From: Saprospiraceae bacterium
GTDB lineage: Bacteria > Bacteroidota > Bacteroidia > Chitinophagales > Saprospiraceae
Length of the DNA stretch: 64,000 bases
NCBI GenBank assembly: GCA_016713025.1
Contig: JADJPZ010000004.1
Coordinates: forward strand, 2,728,001-2,792,000
Direction of reading: 5' to 3'
Shown here: one piece after another, positions 43,401-51,006 of the stretch
Position numbering within the stretch: the first letter of the stretch is position 1
Layout of the letters: each line of letters starts with the position of its first letter
Notes under the pieces: generated by a model
What the model was told of the DNA's origin: nothing
What the model saw: only the letters and a program-made list of their open reading frames with translations
Database searches by the model: none
Made by a program: the position numbers and the translations under genes

Positions 43401-43643
43401 TCCGCCTGTATATCCTGTGTAATACAACTTGTCATTTCCTGTGACACCTGATACGGCATTGGACCTTCCTCCACGGAATGGACCAATGTTGCGCCATTTA
43501 AGTCCCTTATATAAATTGGCATCAAATGAAGGTGTAGTCACTGCTGAAACAACAGGTGTTTTAGTTTGTTTTTCTTTGTTTTTTTGCCCAAAAGCTACAA
43601 AACTGAAGAGCAATAAAAATGAAAATAAAATACTTCTTGTCAT
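40455..43643 (-). CDS. Exported VPS10/BNR-repeat beta-propeller protein
   Basis: A 1062-residue secreted protein with a signal peptide (MTRSILFSFLLLFSFVAFGQ). The first two thirds are Asp-box/BNR repeats of the sortilin (VPS10) propeller type, e.g. GGLWKTEDAGITW, DGVYKSTDAGKTW, RGIYKSIDGGQTW, CGMWKSADGGDTW and GLYRSDNAGKSW. The C-terminal third has an Ig-like stretch (APGTYKGKINYKG) and a helical region. No type IX sorting domain is evident at the end. Such proteins are common in Bacteroidota and often annotated as glycosyl hydrolases; no catalytic residues can be claimed. The gene is intact. Confidence 0.88.
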   Translation of the reverse strand: MTRSILFSFLLLFSFVAFGQKNKEKQTKTPVVSAVTTPSFDANLYKGLKWRNIGPFRGGRSNAVSGVTGNDKLYYTGYTGGGLWKTEDAGITWVNTSDGQFNTSSIGDIAVSESNPNIIYVGMGEHAIRGVMTTYGDGVYKSTDAGKTWKHLGLEKTRHISDVIIHPANPDIVYVAAQGAAHGANDERGIYKSIDGGQTWKKTLFVDANSGASSLSMDHHNPLILYAATWEHRRLPWQVRSGGKGCGMWKSADGGDTWQKINEGLPKEMGKIGVSVSRANPDRVYAIVEAEKSVAGLYRSDNAGKSWQLMSNNQLITARSWYYMEVFADPVQADVVYVLNAPMTKSIDGGKTFAPIRVGHGDTHDLWIHPENNQNMILGDDGGGEITYNGGKTWSSLNNQPTAQFYRVNVDQQFPYKVYGGQQDNTSVIISSRNNGIGITDKDWSIGPGCESAFVAFDPKNPKLLYGGCYQGGISVLNIENGHTKEITQYPANILALQPKKMRYRYNWNAPIIASPHDPKVIYHAGQMVFKTQDGGLTWDVVSPDLTRNDTLKQDLGGAPITNEGAGGENYNTISYLIESSLEKGVLYSGSDCGLVHVTRDGGQNWTAITPLGLDECLINSIEVSPHDKGTAYIAATKYKFNDFANMCFKTTDYGKTWTKINQGVRPDDFIRVIREDKKVKNLLYGGAERGFYISSDGGNQWHLFQLNLPVVPVTDIAFADNDLVVSTAGRAFWILDDLSAIQQSALKPDQVKIYTPKSTYKFEAFAPSWMVAPPGTGQNPTAGVLLDYFLPEKADTTVVTLQILDNNDNVIRSFTNIKNKDFKSFPGGPPAPTVITAEKGINRFAWDFKSETLPEIPNAFVYGDYTGYRLAPGTYKGKINYKGMSSQTTFEVVNDPNLKDISKEQWTDQQSFMRDVENKIKEIHNHVNDIRKVRKQIEQYNEQYKSKDDFKSLTEAGKALIEKIDHWEAQLVQTKQNNFQDVINFPSMLNAQYFELKGFVDQHDPRVPQAAKIRMMDINKQWKSYQDYMQDTIGKEIGLYNELYKKSNVPALFFNEKMIKP

Positions 43644-43739
43644 GATTAATTGGCTTTATTGATTTGACGGCAAGTTAAAAATAATAATCAAGGGCTTTAT
43701 AATAATTGTTCAAAAATTGACTTTTATTTTGATAGATTT

Positions 43740-44217
43740 TTGGCTTTTTCCTGCGCTCATTCATAGTTCGTCGTGCGTAATTCGGCCCTGCTACCCCTGC
43801 CTGACGACAGTCGGCAGGCAGGTATGGCCCCTTATAGGGGAATCCTGCACTCATTCGTAGTTCGCTGTTCGCATTTTTGCCCTGCAACCCGTGCCCCTTA
43901 AAGGGAAGACCCACGCTTTTCATCGCTCAAATCATTCAGATTGTTCAAATCATTCAAATCACTCGGTCGTTCGGTTGTTCAAATCATCCATCGCTCGGCC
44001 ACGCTACCCTCTATAACTAAAGGGAAGACCCACGCTATTCATCGCTTAAATCATTCATAGTTCGGACTTGACTGCTGAAATGCAACCTTTCTACTGTAGT
44101 GAAATAAAGGTAGATGAAGGTAGTTGTTCAAATCACTCGAATCGTTCAAATCATTCAAATCACTCGGTCGTTCGGTTGTTCAAATCATCCATCGCTCAGC
44201 CACGCTACCCTCTATCC
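43740..44217 (+). repeat. REP-C repeats left of IS110 copy 1
   Basis: Gene-free stretch made of dispersed palindromes and short repeats: CCTGCCTGACGACAGTCGGCAGG, CCCTTATAGGGG, the TTCAAATCA 9-mer runs, and two copies of the IS110 target context (CCACGCTACCCTCTAT...). At 44009-44025 the context reads CTCTATAACTAAAGGG instead of CTCTATCCCTAAAGGG. Confidence 0.75.
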
Positions 44218-44269
44218 CTTATATGTTTGCATTTTAAAAATTAATGGTTTCAAGATAAACAAATAATTT

Positions 44270-44400
44270 ATAACTTGGCGGTTGAAGGGGAACACCCCTT
44301 GATACTTAGATATCGTCCTTTAGTGTCCCTTTCGCCAAGCTTAATCATGAGGTATAACTTGATACATTGATATCGTATAACATAAGGGAATGTAAGGCTT
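44270..44400 (+). ncRNA. Candidate IS110 bridge RNA, copy 1
   Basis: Two stem-loops. The first is closed by CTTGGCG (44274-44280) and CGCCAAG (44333-44339). Both have the same apical hairpin UGAUA-N6-UAUCG (44300-44315 and 44360-44375). In the first loop the guides are ACACCCCT and CCTTTAG (44317-44323), the latter complementary to the target right half CTAAAGG. In the second, GGTATAACT (44351-44359) equals the element's right end plus core, and ATAAG (44382-44386) complements its left end CTTAT. Layout follows the published IS621-type bridge RNA; expression is not shown. Confidence 0.75.
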
Positions 44401-44437
44401 GACACTTTTTTTTAACACATTTTAAAGTAATTTATGT

Positions 44438-45820
44438 ATGAAAGTTGGATTTGGAGGACTGGACGCAAGTAAAGGTTATTGTGATTTCAGTTTAATTTCG
44501 AAGGGTAATGAATTTACCAATCGCAGGATGAATTTTATTGATAATCAATCCGGTCTTGATGAACTCAAAAAAGTCTTATCACAGGCACTTTTGTCTATTG
44601 ATAAAATTTATTTGGCTATTGAAAGTACCGGTGGGTATGAAAACAATTGGTATAATCAATTGGTAAGTTTTGATAAGCGAATCATCATGTTCAGGATTAA
44701 TCCGTTGCGGACACATCATGAGTCAAAAAGAATATGCATCGCAATATTAATGACGCCATCAGTAGTGAAATTATAGCTAGGCATGTATCTGAAAATTATG
44801 AGGAACTAGAGAAAGCCAAGCCTAGATCCTTACATTTTTATACTGCGAAACAGATGCACAAAACTATACAAGGATTTATTAAACAAAAGACGAGAAATAT
44901 CAACCAACTTGAGAAAGTAGTGTATAGTTGTATTCCTGGTCTTTTAACTTTTTAGTAAAAATGGCATGCCAAAATACATGTATAAAGTACTTCAAAAGTA
45001 TCCATCAAAGGCAAAGATATTAAATGCGAAAACAGCTTCATTGGCTAAAATCAAAGGGTTAACCATGGAGAAGGCTGAGGCCATCCAAAAGCGGTGAAGC
45101 TAGATTCAGGGTCGGGTAATACGATACTTACTGAGCTGAATATTAAAACATTGGCCCAAACTATTAACTTATACTCCACCCAGATCAAAGAACTTCAATC
45201 AGAACTTGCTAAACACGGAGCCAACGACTTAGCGGATTTATTAGTCACAATTCCTGGTTGCGGCATCGAGTCAGCAGTGTCATTAAGCATAGAAATAGAA
45301 GATATAAATCGATTTAACAGTGCCGCATCACTTTGTTGCTATTTTGGAGTACACCCAGAAAACCATACAAGTGGTGATATATCAAAGAAACCTAAAATGA
45401 GCAAAAAGGAAGTAGTTCATATAGGGGTACAATATACATGGTAGCTAAAAATGCGATTATGTATGACCCTTATTTTAAAGAGGTATATTCAAATCAAAGA
45501 GCGAAAGGTAAGACCTATAACGATGCTTTAGGTGTAATAATGAACAAGTTAACAAGAGTGATCTATGGTATGCTTACAAACAAAGAGGCATACGATTCAT
45601 CAAAACCTAAAACACAAAAAACAAACCAGTAGACGCAGATCAGCAAATAGAGAAGTTGGAAAAAGAAACCGCAGATTATAAGGCAGAGCTAGAAAAGATG
45701 CAAAACGCACCAGTTTCTCGAAGAGCAGAAAATAAAATAAAAAAGGCAATGGAAGAGTCTCAAAACTCAATTGAAGAGTTGCGCACGAGATCAAAACCAT
45801 TACCAAGTGCAAACATATAA
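44438..45820 (+). pseudogene. IS110-family DEDD transposase, copy 1, multiple frameshifts
   Basis: The pieces read as one IS110 recombinase: FGGLDASKGYCDFSL and LAIESTGGYENNWY (RuvC-like DEDD domain), then NINDAISSEIIARHV, a helical middle, VTIPGCGIESAVSLSIEIEDINRF (Tnp_20-like C-terminal domain), and a region that would read KKGSSSYRGTIYMVAKNAI with the conserved serine. Frame changes fall at A-runs near 44715, 45095, 45408 and 45610; an extra T at about 44950 gives a further stop absent in copy 2. An unusual charged coiled-coil tail (EKLEKETADYKAELEKMQ) ends at 45820. Confidence 0.88.
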
Positions 45821-45880
45821 ATTTGTTTGAACTTGGTAATAAAAAACACCGCCAAATATTATAAAATCAACGGTATAACT

Positions 45881-46160
45881 AAAGGGAAGACCCACGCTAT
45901 TCATCGCTCAAATCATTCATCCTCGCTACGATGCAGTATCCATAGGCATCCTTGCCTTAGACACATGTGGTTTTACTTCGACTATCGCTCAGTACGGCGC
46001 GGCTCCTCGATGATGTACTTCGACTGGGCTCAGTATAGCGCGCTCAACCACCAATCTAATACGGCCTTGATTTGCAGAATTGCAAATGATATCGACAACT
46101 TTACGACAAACAAAATTACTTTGAAACGAAAATGCCCTATGTGTACCAACTCTCACCACT
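45881..46160 (+). repeat. REP-C and REP-B fragments right of IS110 copy 1
   Basis: Continues the interrupted target repeat (AAAGGGAAGACCCACG), then a degraded REP-B unit (CTACGATGCAGTATCCATAGG) and a GCGCTCAGTACGGCGCGG palindrome of a third dispersed type also seen near 51960, 52130, 61700 and 61980. No gene is visible. Confidence 0.65.
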
Positions 46161-46162
46161 GC

Positions 46163-46592
46163 TTAGAAATTTACTTTTACAAAACTTAAGAAGTTATCGA
46201 TATCCATTGTTCTAACTTTAGGGAAATTAACTTGTTTTAATATGTCAAAGTGTTTATCATTTGCAACTTAAAGATCAGAATTACCTGAAACATAACAATC
46301 AACAAACTTATTGTCGTCTTTATCAGAATCAATTAGGTTCCAGATGAACTTTATTTCTACCTTAATGACATTTTCCAAATTCAGTAGAGTTTCCCCAATA
46401 TTGTGGGCCACTACACCATTCGCTTTTCTTTCAATAATTTCTACGTATTCATTAATCAACTCATAACTTACAACTATTTCAATCTGTCCATTTAGAATTG
46501 CTTCAAAAATTGGTCTATATTTGGATTTTCCGGGAAATGGAAACCAATATAACATTGGTATCCAATACCACCCTAATTTTGTTATTGTTCAA
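46163..46592 (-). pseudogene. PIN-family toxin (COG1569-like), broken
   Basis: Reads RVVLDTNVILVSISRK, then after one extra A near 46530 continues SKYRPIFEAILNGQIEIVVSYELINEYVEII, LENVIKVEIKFIWNLIDSDKDDNKFVDCYVSGNSDL, an in-frame TAA at 46268, and VANDKHFDILKQ. These are the acidic residues and order of PIN ribonuclease toxins. The probable TTG start at 46592 overlaps the end of the antitoxin gene, the usual coupling. With a frameshift and a nonsense codon it should be inactive. A 51-bp relic of its 3' end recurs at 57387-57437. Confidence 0.75.
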
Positions 46593-46800
46593 TTCTGAGA
46601 TGTTCACCTGTCAACTGTGTCATGGTCTCATCTGACCAATCGTTTTCTTCCCATAATCTATCCATTTCATCTGTCGCTTTGGATGCAAAATAATTTCCTA
46701 AAAGCACTTTTATTTCATCAAGTTGAGATTCAGGAATTTCAAAATTAAATGATTTTAACAATTGCATTTGTAAGTTGGTCAATGGTTTTGCAGCGCTCAT
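46582..46800 (-). CDS. Small antitoxin-like protein paired with PIN toxin
   Basis: A 72-residue acidic protein: LTNLQMQLLKSFNFEIPESQLDEIKVLLGNYFASKATDEMDRLWEENDWSDETMTQ. This family (a QLLKxF...EIKxLLxxYFAxKA...WEExxWSxETM pattern) precedes PIN toxins in Bacteroidota and cyanobacteria. It is intact while its toxin is broken. A relative lies at 51432-51659. Confidence 0.72.
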   Translation of the reverse strand: MSAAKPLTNLQMQLLKSFNFEIPESQLDEIKVLLGNYFASKATDEMDRLWEENDWSDETMTQLTGEHLRIEQ

Positions 46801-46924
46801 AATGAAAATTTATATTTTAAATATTAAACACACTAATAAACATTTAAGTTCCCTCTAATGGCATTGCATTATTTAAATGCAATATGACTATATCTTGCAA
46901 TCAGAAATTTCAAGGCCATTACAA

Positions 46925-47275
46925 AACCCGTTCGTCGTAGCGTCCTCGCTACGATGCTGTATCCATAGGCATCCTTGCCTGAAGCCCCACGTTGTCCGAA
47001 GTCTTGGAATCGTGGACTATTATCAAACGGTCTATGACCGACGTGTTTTTACCCATCCCAACTAATTGCATCCACAAGCCGTTGTTTGTGGTTCCTTCAT
47101 TATTGAGTGAAATCGTTCACTCAATTTGCTTTGCAACCATTCAGTCATCCTTAAAAGGGAAGGACTTCATCCACGGTGGTTGAATGGATCATGCTTTATT
47201 CAGGCTGCAACGATAGGAATAACCCCCCGTTCGTCGTAGCGTCCTCGCTACGATGCAGTTTCCAACAGGCATCTT
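46925..47275 (+). repeat. REP-B and REP-A relics and a TA-junction duplicate
   Basis: Contains two degraded REP-B units (46930-46985, 47230-47275), a degraded REP-A unit (46990-47050: TTGTCCGAAGTCTTGG...), and, at 47185-47222, a 37-bp copy of the junction between the DUF433 and DUF5615 genes (47693-47729). No gene is visible in 46801-47331. Confidence 0.65.
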
Positions 47276-47331
47276 GTATAAAAAACAGTCCAAAAAAACA
47301 ATATGCTTTGAGCAAGTCATATTAATTTTGA

Positions 47332-47697
47332 TTAAAACACATATAAATTTGAACCTTCTATCATAATGAGTCTTGCTTCTTGGTCAAATGCTAAAACTAT
47401 AGTAGACAAATTATTTTTAATTAAAGATATTAAGTCTTTATTTGAAATATTACCGATTTTTAAATACAAAACAGAAGGCATCTTCGCGTCTTTAAAATGA
47501 CTATTGTAAAAATCATTATCTTTAGTGACTATTATTCTGTTTTCTAACAGTGCTAATTTCCGAATTTCTGTGTCTGACATGAATATTCCATCGGAATATG
47601 AGCTTGTGTGAACTGCATCATGACCTAAATCAATAAAAATATTGATTAGCTTAGGTGGTAATTGAGTATCAATAATCCATTTGTACTTTCCGATCAT
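47332..47697 (-). CDS. DUF5615 PIN-like toxin
   Basis: A 121-residue protein of the DUF5615 (Mut7-C-like PIN) family: WIIDTQLPPKLINIFIDLGHDAVHTSSY, then SDTEIRKLALLENRIIVTKDNDFYNSHF with the clustered acidic residues expected of the nuclease site. It begins 7 bp after the DUF433 gene. Together they make the common DUF433/DUF5615 toxin-antitoxin pair. Intact. Confidence 0.85.
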   Translation of the reverse strand: MIGKYKWIIDTQLPPKLINIFIDLGHDAVHTSSYSDGIFMSDTEIRKLALLENRIIVTKDNDFYNSHFKDAKMPSVLYLKIGNISNKDLISLIKNNLSTIVLAFDQEARLIMIEGSNLYVF

Positions 47698-47704
47698 GCT
47701 TTAT

Positions 47705-47944
47705 TCAGGCTGCAACGATAGGAATAACAGATTGAGGATTACTTAGTAGAGCAGCATAAATTAAGGTAGCTCGAATATCTTCTTCTTCTAAATAATCGTA
47801 ATCTTCCAAAATTTCATTTGTTTTCATTCCGGCTGCGAGCAATTCAAGTAATTGGCTTACGGTAAATCGCATATTCCTGATAGTAGGTTTACCATTACAA
47901 ACTCCTTTATTGATCGTTATTCTTTCTAACAGCTGAGCATCCAT
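47705..47944 (-). CDS. DUF433 antitoxin
   Basis: About 79 residues from ATG 47944 (MDAQLLERITINKGVCNGKPTIRNMRFTVSQLL). The core ITINKGVCNGKPTIRNMR and LLAAGMKTNEILEDYDYLEEEDIRATLIYAA are diagnostic of DUF433, a helix-turn-helix-like antitoxin family. An upstream ATG at 47968 is possible. It lies directly before the DUF5615 toxin. The first few codons are repeated at about 56030-56060, where a segmental duplication begins. Confidence 0.87.
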   Translation of the reverse strand: MDAQLLERITINKGVCNGKPTIRNMRFTVSQLLELLAAGMKTNEILEDYDYLEEEDIRATLIYAALLSNPQSVIPIVAA

Positions 47945-47994
47945 GATTAAAAGATTTACCTGATTCAAACAATTTTTTACAAAAAAAAGTTTTT

Positions 47995-48125
47995 TTCATC
48001 ACCCGTTCGTCTTATTTTCCTTACTACGATGCAATATCAACAGGCATCTTGCCTGGGACACTAACAAAAACACCTTTCTTTAAGCAGGCTGGAAGCATTG
48101 TGATATGGTATCGTAGCGGGACACA
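47995..48125 (+). repeat. Degraded REP-B unit
   Basis: CAGGCATCTTGCCTGG and AGCAGGCTGGAAGC with a partial TCGTAGCGGGAC arm. A matching relic is at 56100-56230 as part of the same segmental duplication. Confidence 0.65.
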
Positions 48126-48200
48126 GATACCAAAGTAACATAAATTGATTCTGTAAAGTGGCTCCAATTCATTATTGGAAAAGAATCTACTAATATTCAA

Positions 48201-48673
48201 TTACAAATGAACCTTAAGTTCTACTATATTGGAGAAATCTTTATCCTTAGTAATCAAAACAGCATCCTTTATAATTGCTGTTGCTGCTATAATGGCACCA
48301 GGTAATTTTAATTTATATCTTTTCTTGATCACAATTATTAGCTCCATTAATTCGTGATCATTTGCATTTAATTTATGAATATGGATCCTTTCACAAAATT
48401 TCAAAAAAACCGCTTTATCTTTTTGTGACAACCCTTCAAAAGCTAAAAATTCAAGCCTGGAAATTACAGATATACATACATGGTCAGCCTTATTTATAGT
48501 GAACAGAAAATATTCTTCGAAAAATTTAAATCATAATGTATTGTAAATTAAACAATTATGATTATAAATTTTTGCAATCAATTATCTGTTTAGTATACTA
48601 ACTCAATTATACTGTACTCCCCTCGCAATAATGCAATGATCGCATTCGTATCAAGCACAACTTTTAATCCCAT
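48201..48673 (-). pseudogene. VapC-like PIN toxin, split by MITE-B
   Basis: ATG 48673 overlaps the antitoxin's last codons. It reads GLKVVLDTNAIIALLRGEY and is then interrupted by the 103-bp MITE at 48495-48597. After it come KADHVCISVISRLEFLAFEG and the C-terminal half SQKDKAVFLKFCERIHIHKLNANDHELMEL, LKLPGAIIAATAIIKDAVLITKDKDF. The usual PIN aspartate before AIIAATA is glycine here (PGAI), while the second copy has PDAI. So the gene has both an insertion and a probable active-site change. Confidence 0.8.
48495..48597 (-). mobile_element. MITE-B, 103 bp, copy 1 (inside vapC)
   Basis: Imperfect inverted ends TATAGTGAACAGAAAAT and ATTATCTGTTTAGTATA, with a central ATCATAAT / ATTATGAT hairpin. 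The uninterrupted vapC relative at 56301-56671 lacks it, giving a natural empty site. A second copy is at 54092-54194 in the opposite orientation. Confidence 0.82.
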
Positions 48674-48885
48674 TCATCCCTAATTTCTTTTTGAGACGAA
48701 AGTGCATCTTTTGACCATTCCAATTGACCGATCAAATCACTAAAATCAGGCTTTATAGATGTATCAACTTCTTTAATTTTCAAAACAACCTCTATGTCCT
48801 TGTCCAAAAAAGAAGTTTGGTATTCAATCAACAACTTACCATTAGGCGCTGTTCGTTTGTTTAATTTTATGGTATCCATCATCAT
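48664..48885 (-). CDS. VapB-like antitoxin, copy 1
   Basis: A 73-residue acidic protein: MDTIKLNKRTAPNGKLLIEYQTSFLDKDIEVVLKI, then DFSDLIGQLEWSKDALSSQKEIRDEWD. Its last codons overlap the vapC start by 10 bp. A clear paralogue (about three quarters identical by eye) is at 56662-56886. Several methionines at the start leave a small ambiguity. Intact, next to a disrupted toxin. Confidence 0.75.
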   Translation of the reverse strand: MMMDTIKLNKRTAPNGKLLIEYQTSFLDKDIEVVLKIKEVDTSIKPDFSDLIGQLEWSKDALSSQKEIRDEWD

Positions 48886-49150
48886 CTAAACAATTTTGTA
48901 TAATTCATTAAACATAATGGGTTTATGATTAGTTTCAAGTAATAGGATTAGTTAGTTAGTGTTTGCTGAATATATTATATGTTGCTGAATTTCAAAATTT
49001 TATTCAATTATATTTTTATACAAGTGCAAGGTTTTTTGATGTGTAATGAGTAAAACCTTTGCACTTTGATTTAACATTGTCCTATGCGGACGGCAGTCAC
49101 TTTTTTGCATCTTTTGCTCTCACATATTCCTTTGGAATGCTTGCCCAGAA

Positions 49151-51006
49151 GTCGAGTAGGCAAGCGGGAGTTTCACCCGCAAGCCTCTCACGGAACCGTG
49201 CTTGAAGATCTCCCTTCACACGGCTCTTGATGCGGTTAAAACCTTTTCAACAATACCCTTTTGACCAATGATAGAAAAGCTCTGGCTTTTCTTTTCTTAT
49301 CATTTCATACATGTTCAACGCTTCTTTTGACCCTGTTTTATACTTCTTTCTAATCCACTTCAATATCCGTTTATTAAAATTATAAAAGCAGGTGTTTAGT
49401 CCACGTTTTGTGAAGAGACCATAATAATTTGTCCATCCAATCAATTTGCTATTTATTCTTGCTGCAATGTCCTGTATTTCTAAATCAGTATGTTTCATCG
49501 CTTTATTAATTCGAAACTCTTCCATTATCTTTTTCTTACTGCTTTTGCTGATGTCTCCTAAGAATCCTAACAAGATTTGTTTGTCTTTCATTATCATCTT
49601 GGAAGGTTTAAAGCTAAAGCCCAGAAAATCAAATGTTACATGTTCATGGTTTGCTTTCCGTCGATAATCTTTGCAATAGGCTATCTTTGTTTTGCTTTCT
49701 TTGATGCTTAGTTTCACTTCTCCGAGACGTTGCTTGATTTGTGTAAGTATATGTTGTGCTTGTCGTTCACTTTTACAGTGGACTACTACATCATCCGCAT
49801 ATCTTACAAATCTTACATCAGGATGGTTTTTGTCAAACCATTTATCTAATGTAAAGTGCAGATATAAGTTTGCTAATAAAGGGCTTATAACTCCGCCTTG
49901 TGGAGTGCCTTTGCCTTCCTTATTCCTTATACTTCCATCTTTGTCTTGGATTGGCATTTCTAACCATCTTTTAACATACATCAATACCCATTTCTCAGGC
50001 ATAACATGTGCTACTGCCTTTAGCATGATTTCATGGTCTATCTCATCGAAGAATTTACTGATATCCATGTCTATCACCCAATCATATTGATAGCAATTCT
50101 TAATTACTGTTTGTAATGCTTGATGTGCGCTCTTTAATGGGCGATAACCATAACTATCTTGGTGAAAAATTCCATCTATGCGACTTTCCATATATTCCTT
50201 CACTACTTGTTGACTGATTCTGTCTCGTATTGTAGGAATACCCAACTTGCGCTTCGTTCCGTCTTTCTTTGGGATTTCTACTTCTCTAACTGCACTTGGA
50301 TGGTAGCTTCCTGAAGCCAGTCGGCTCCATATACTATGGAGATTACTACTTAACTTCTTTTCGAATGCCTTCCAAGTTTCTTCATCTACTCCAACGGCTT
50401 TCCCGCCCTTACGCAGCTTTAAATATGCCTGCGTAACCCACTGACGTTCGATTGGTATGCTTTGGTTTACTCTTACTTCCATTTCAATCTTCCTCCTCTA
50501 CGGAGTTGTTTAATGTTAAATAATATCCACATCCTAAGCCCTTCGCTATTACCAACTTTCATTGGCCTTTAAAGCACTACTATGACTTAGTCCGACTACC
50601 ATATAACGCATCTTCCGCGCTGCCAAATGTGGTTCTCCCAAGTTTTATATTGAAGCCCAATATACATTCATGTCGTCTTTACACCGATGGATACATTGCC
50701 AGTAATTAGGCGTCCGCAATGCTTATCTCTGAGTCCTTTTTACAACCCGATTTTATCCATATCTCTGTTTTTTCGATGTTTCATCAACGATTCATTCGCA
50801 TTCATCTCTATATATCATACCTGACGTTTTAATACGCCTTTTCTCTTAACGCTTACTACATTTCAATCACTCGATTTGCAGAAAAGAGCGGTTTGACAAG
50901 TTACCCTAAAATCCCTTGCCGATACTTCGCAACATGGTCACTCATGTTGTTGTATCATCTTCAATTTAACATGGTAGGCTTTCACCAACCTACCCTCATG
51001 GCACAC
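49151..51006 (-). ncRNA. Group II intron, copy A
   Basis: The 5' end GTGTGCCATGAGGG (from 51006) matches the GUGYG rule. Domain V lies at 49193-49226: GAGCCGTG ... GAGA tetraloop ... CACGGTTC, 34 nt, with the AGC triad. Domain VI and the probable 3' end CTACTCGAC follow at about 49151. The exons are GGTTACTTTTT (5') and TTCTGGGCAAGC (3'). The 3' boundary is uncertain by several bases. Confidence 0.88.
49247..50482 (-). CDS. ltrA: Group II intron reverse transcriptase/maturase, copy A
   Basis: A 411-residue intact intron-encoded protein. RT blocks are visible: KAVGVDEETW, PKKDGTKRKLGIPTIRDRISQQ, DIDHEI-type WVIDMDISKFFDEIDH, GTPQGGVISPLLANLYLH, and the catalytic RYADDVVVHC. After the RT comes a maturase (X) domain (WTNYYGLFTKRGLNTCFYNFNKRILKWIRKKYK) and a short end; an HNH endonuclease domain is absent. 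It splices the intron and reverse-transcribes it during mobility. It lies in domain IV of the intron. Confidence 0.95.
   Translation of the reverse strand: MEVRVNQSIPIERQWVTQAYLKLRKGGKAVGVDEETWKAFEKKLSSNLHSIWSRLASGSYHPSAVREVEIPKKDGTKRKLGIPTIRDRISQQVVKEYMESRIDGIFHQDSYGYRPLKSAHQALQTVIKNCYQYDWVIDMDISKFFDEIDHEIMLKAVAHVMPEKWVLMYVKRWLEMPIQDKDGSIRNKEGKGTPQGGVISPLLANLYLHFTLDKWFDKNHPDVRFVRYADDVVVHCKSERQAQHILTQIKQRLGEVKLSIKESKTKIAYCKDYRRKANHEHVTFDFLGFSFKPSKMIMKDKQILLGFLGDISKSSKKKIMEEFRINKAMKHTDLEIQDIAARINSKLIGWTNYYGLFTKRGLNTCFYNFNKRILKWIRKKYKTGSKEALNMYEMIRKEKPELFYHWSKGYC

Larger units (their letters stand above)
44218..45880 (+). mobile_element. IS110-family element, copy 1, inserted at a CT core in a REP-C palindrome
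   Basis: The left junction is CTCTATCC-CT-TATATG and the right junction GGTATAA-CT-AAAGGG; removing the element with one CT restores CTCTATCC-CT-AAAGGG, the sequence of the surrounding repeats. The element has no terminal inverted repeats, as expected for IS110. It contains a structured 200-bp left non-coding region (candidate bridge RNA) and a DEDD transposase gene. The copy at 62313-63972 is nearly identical and has the same junctions. Confidence 0.9.

Noticed and set aside
49692..50090. + strand frame of 132 codons, present again at 59869-60267
   Set aside because: Antisense shadow of the group II intron reverse transcriptase; conserved only because the whole element is duplicated.
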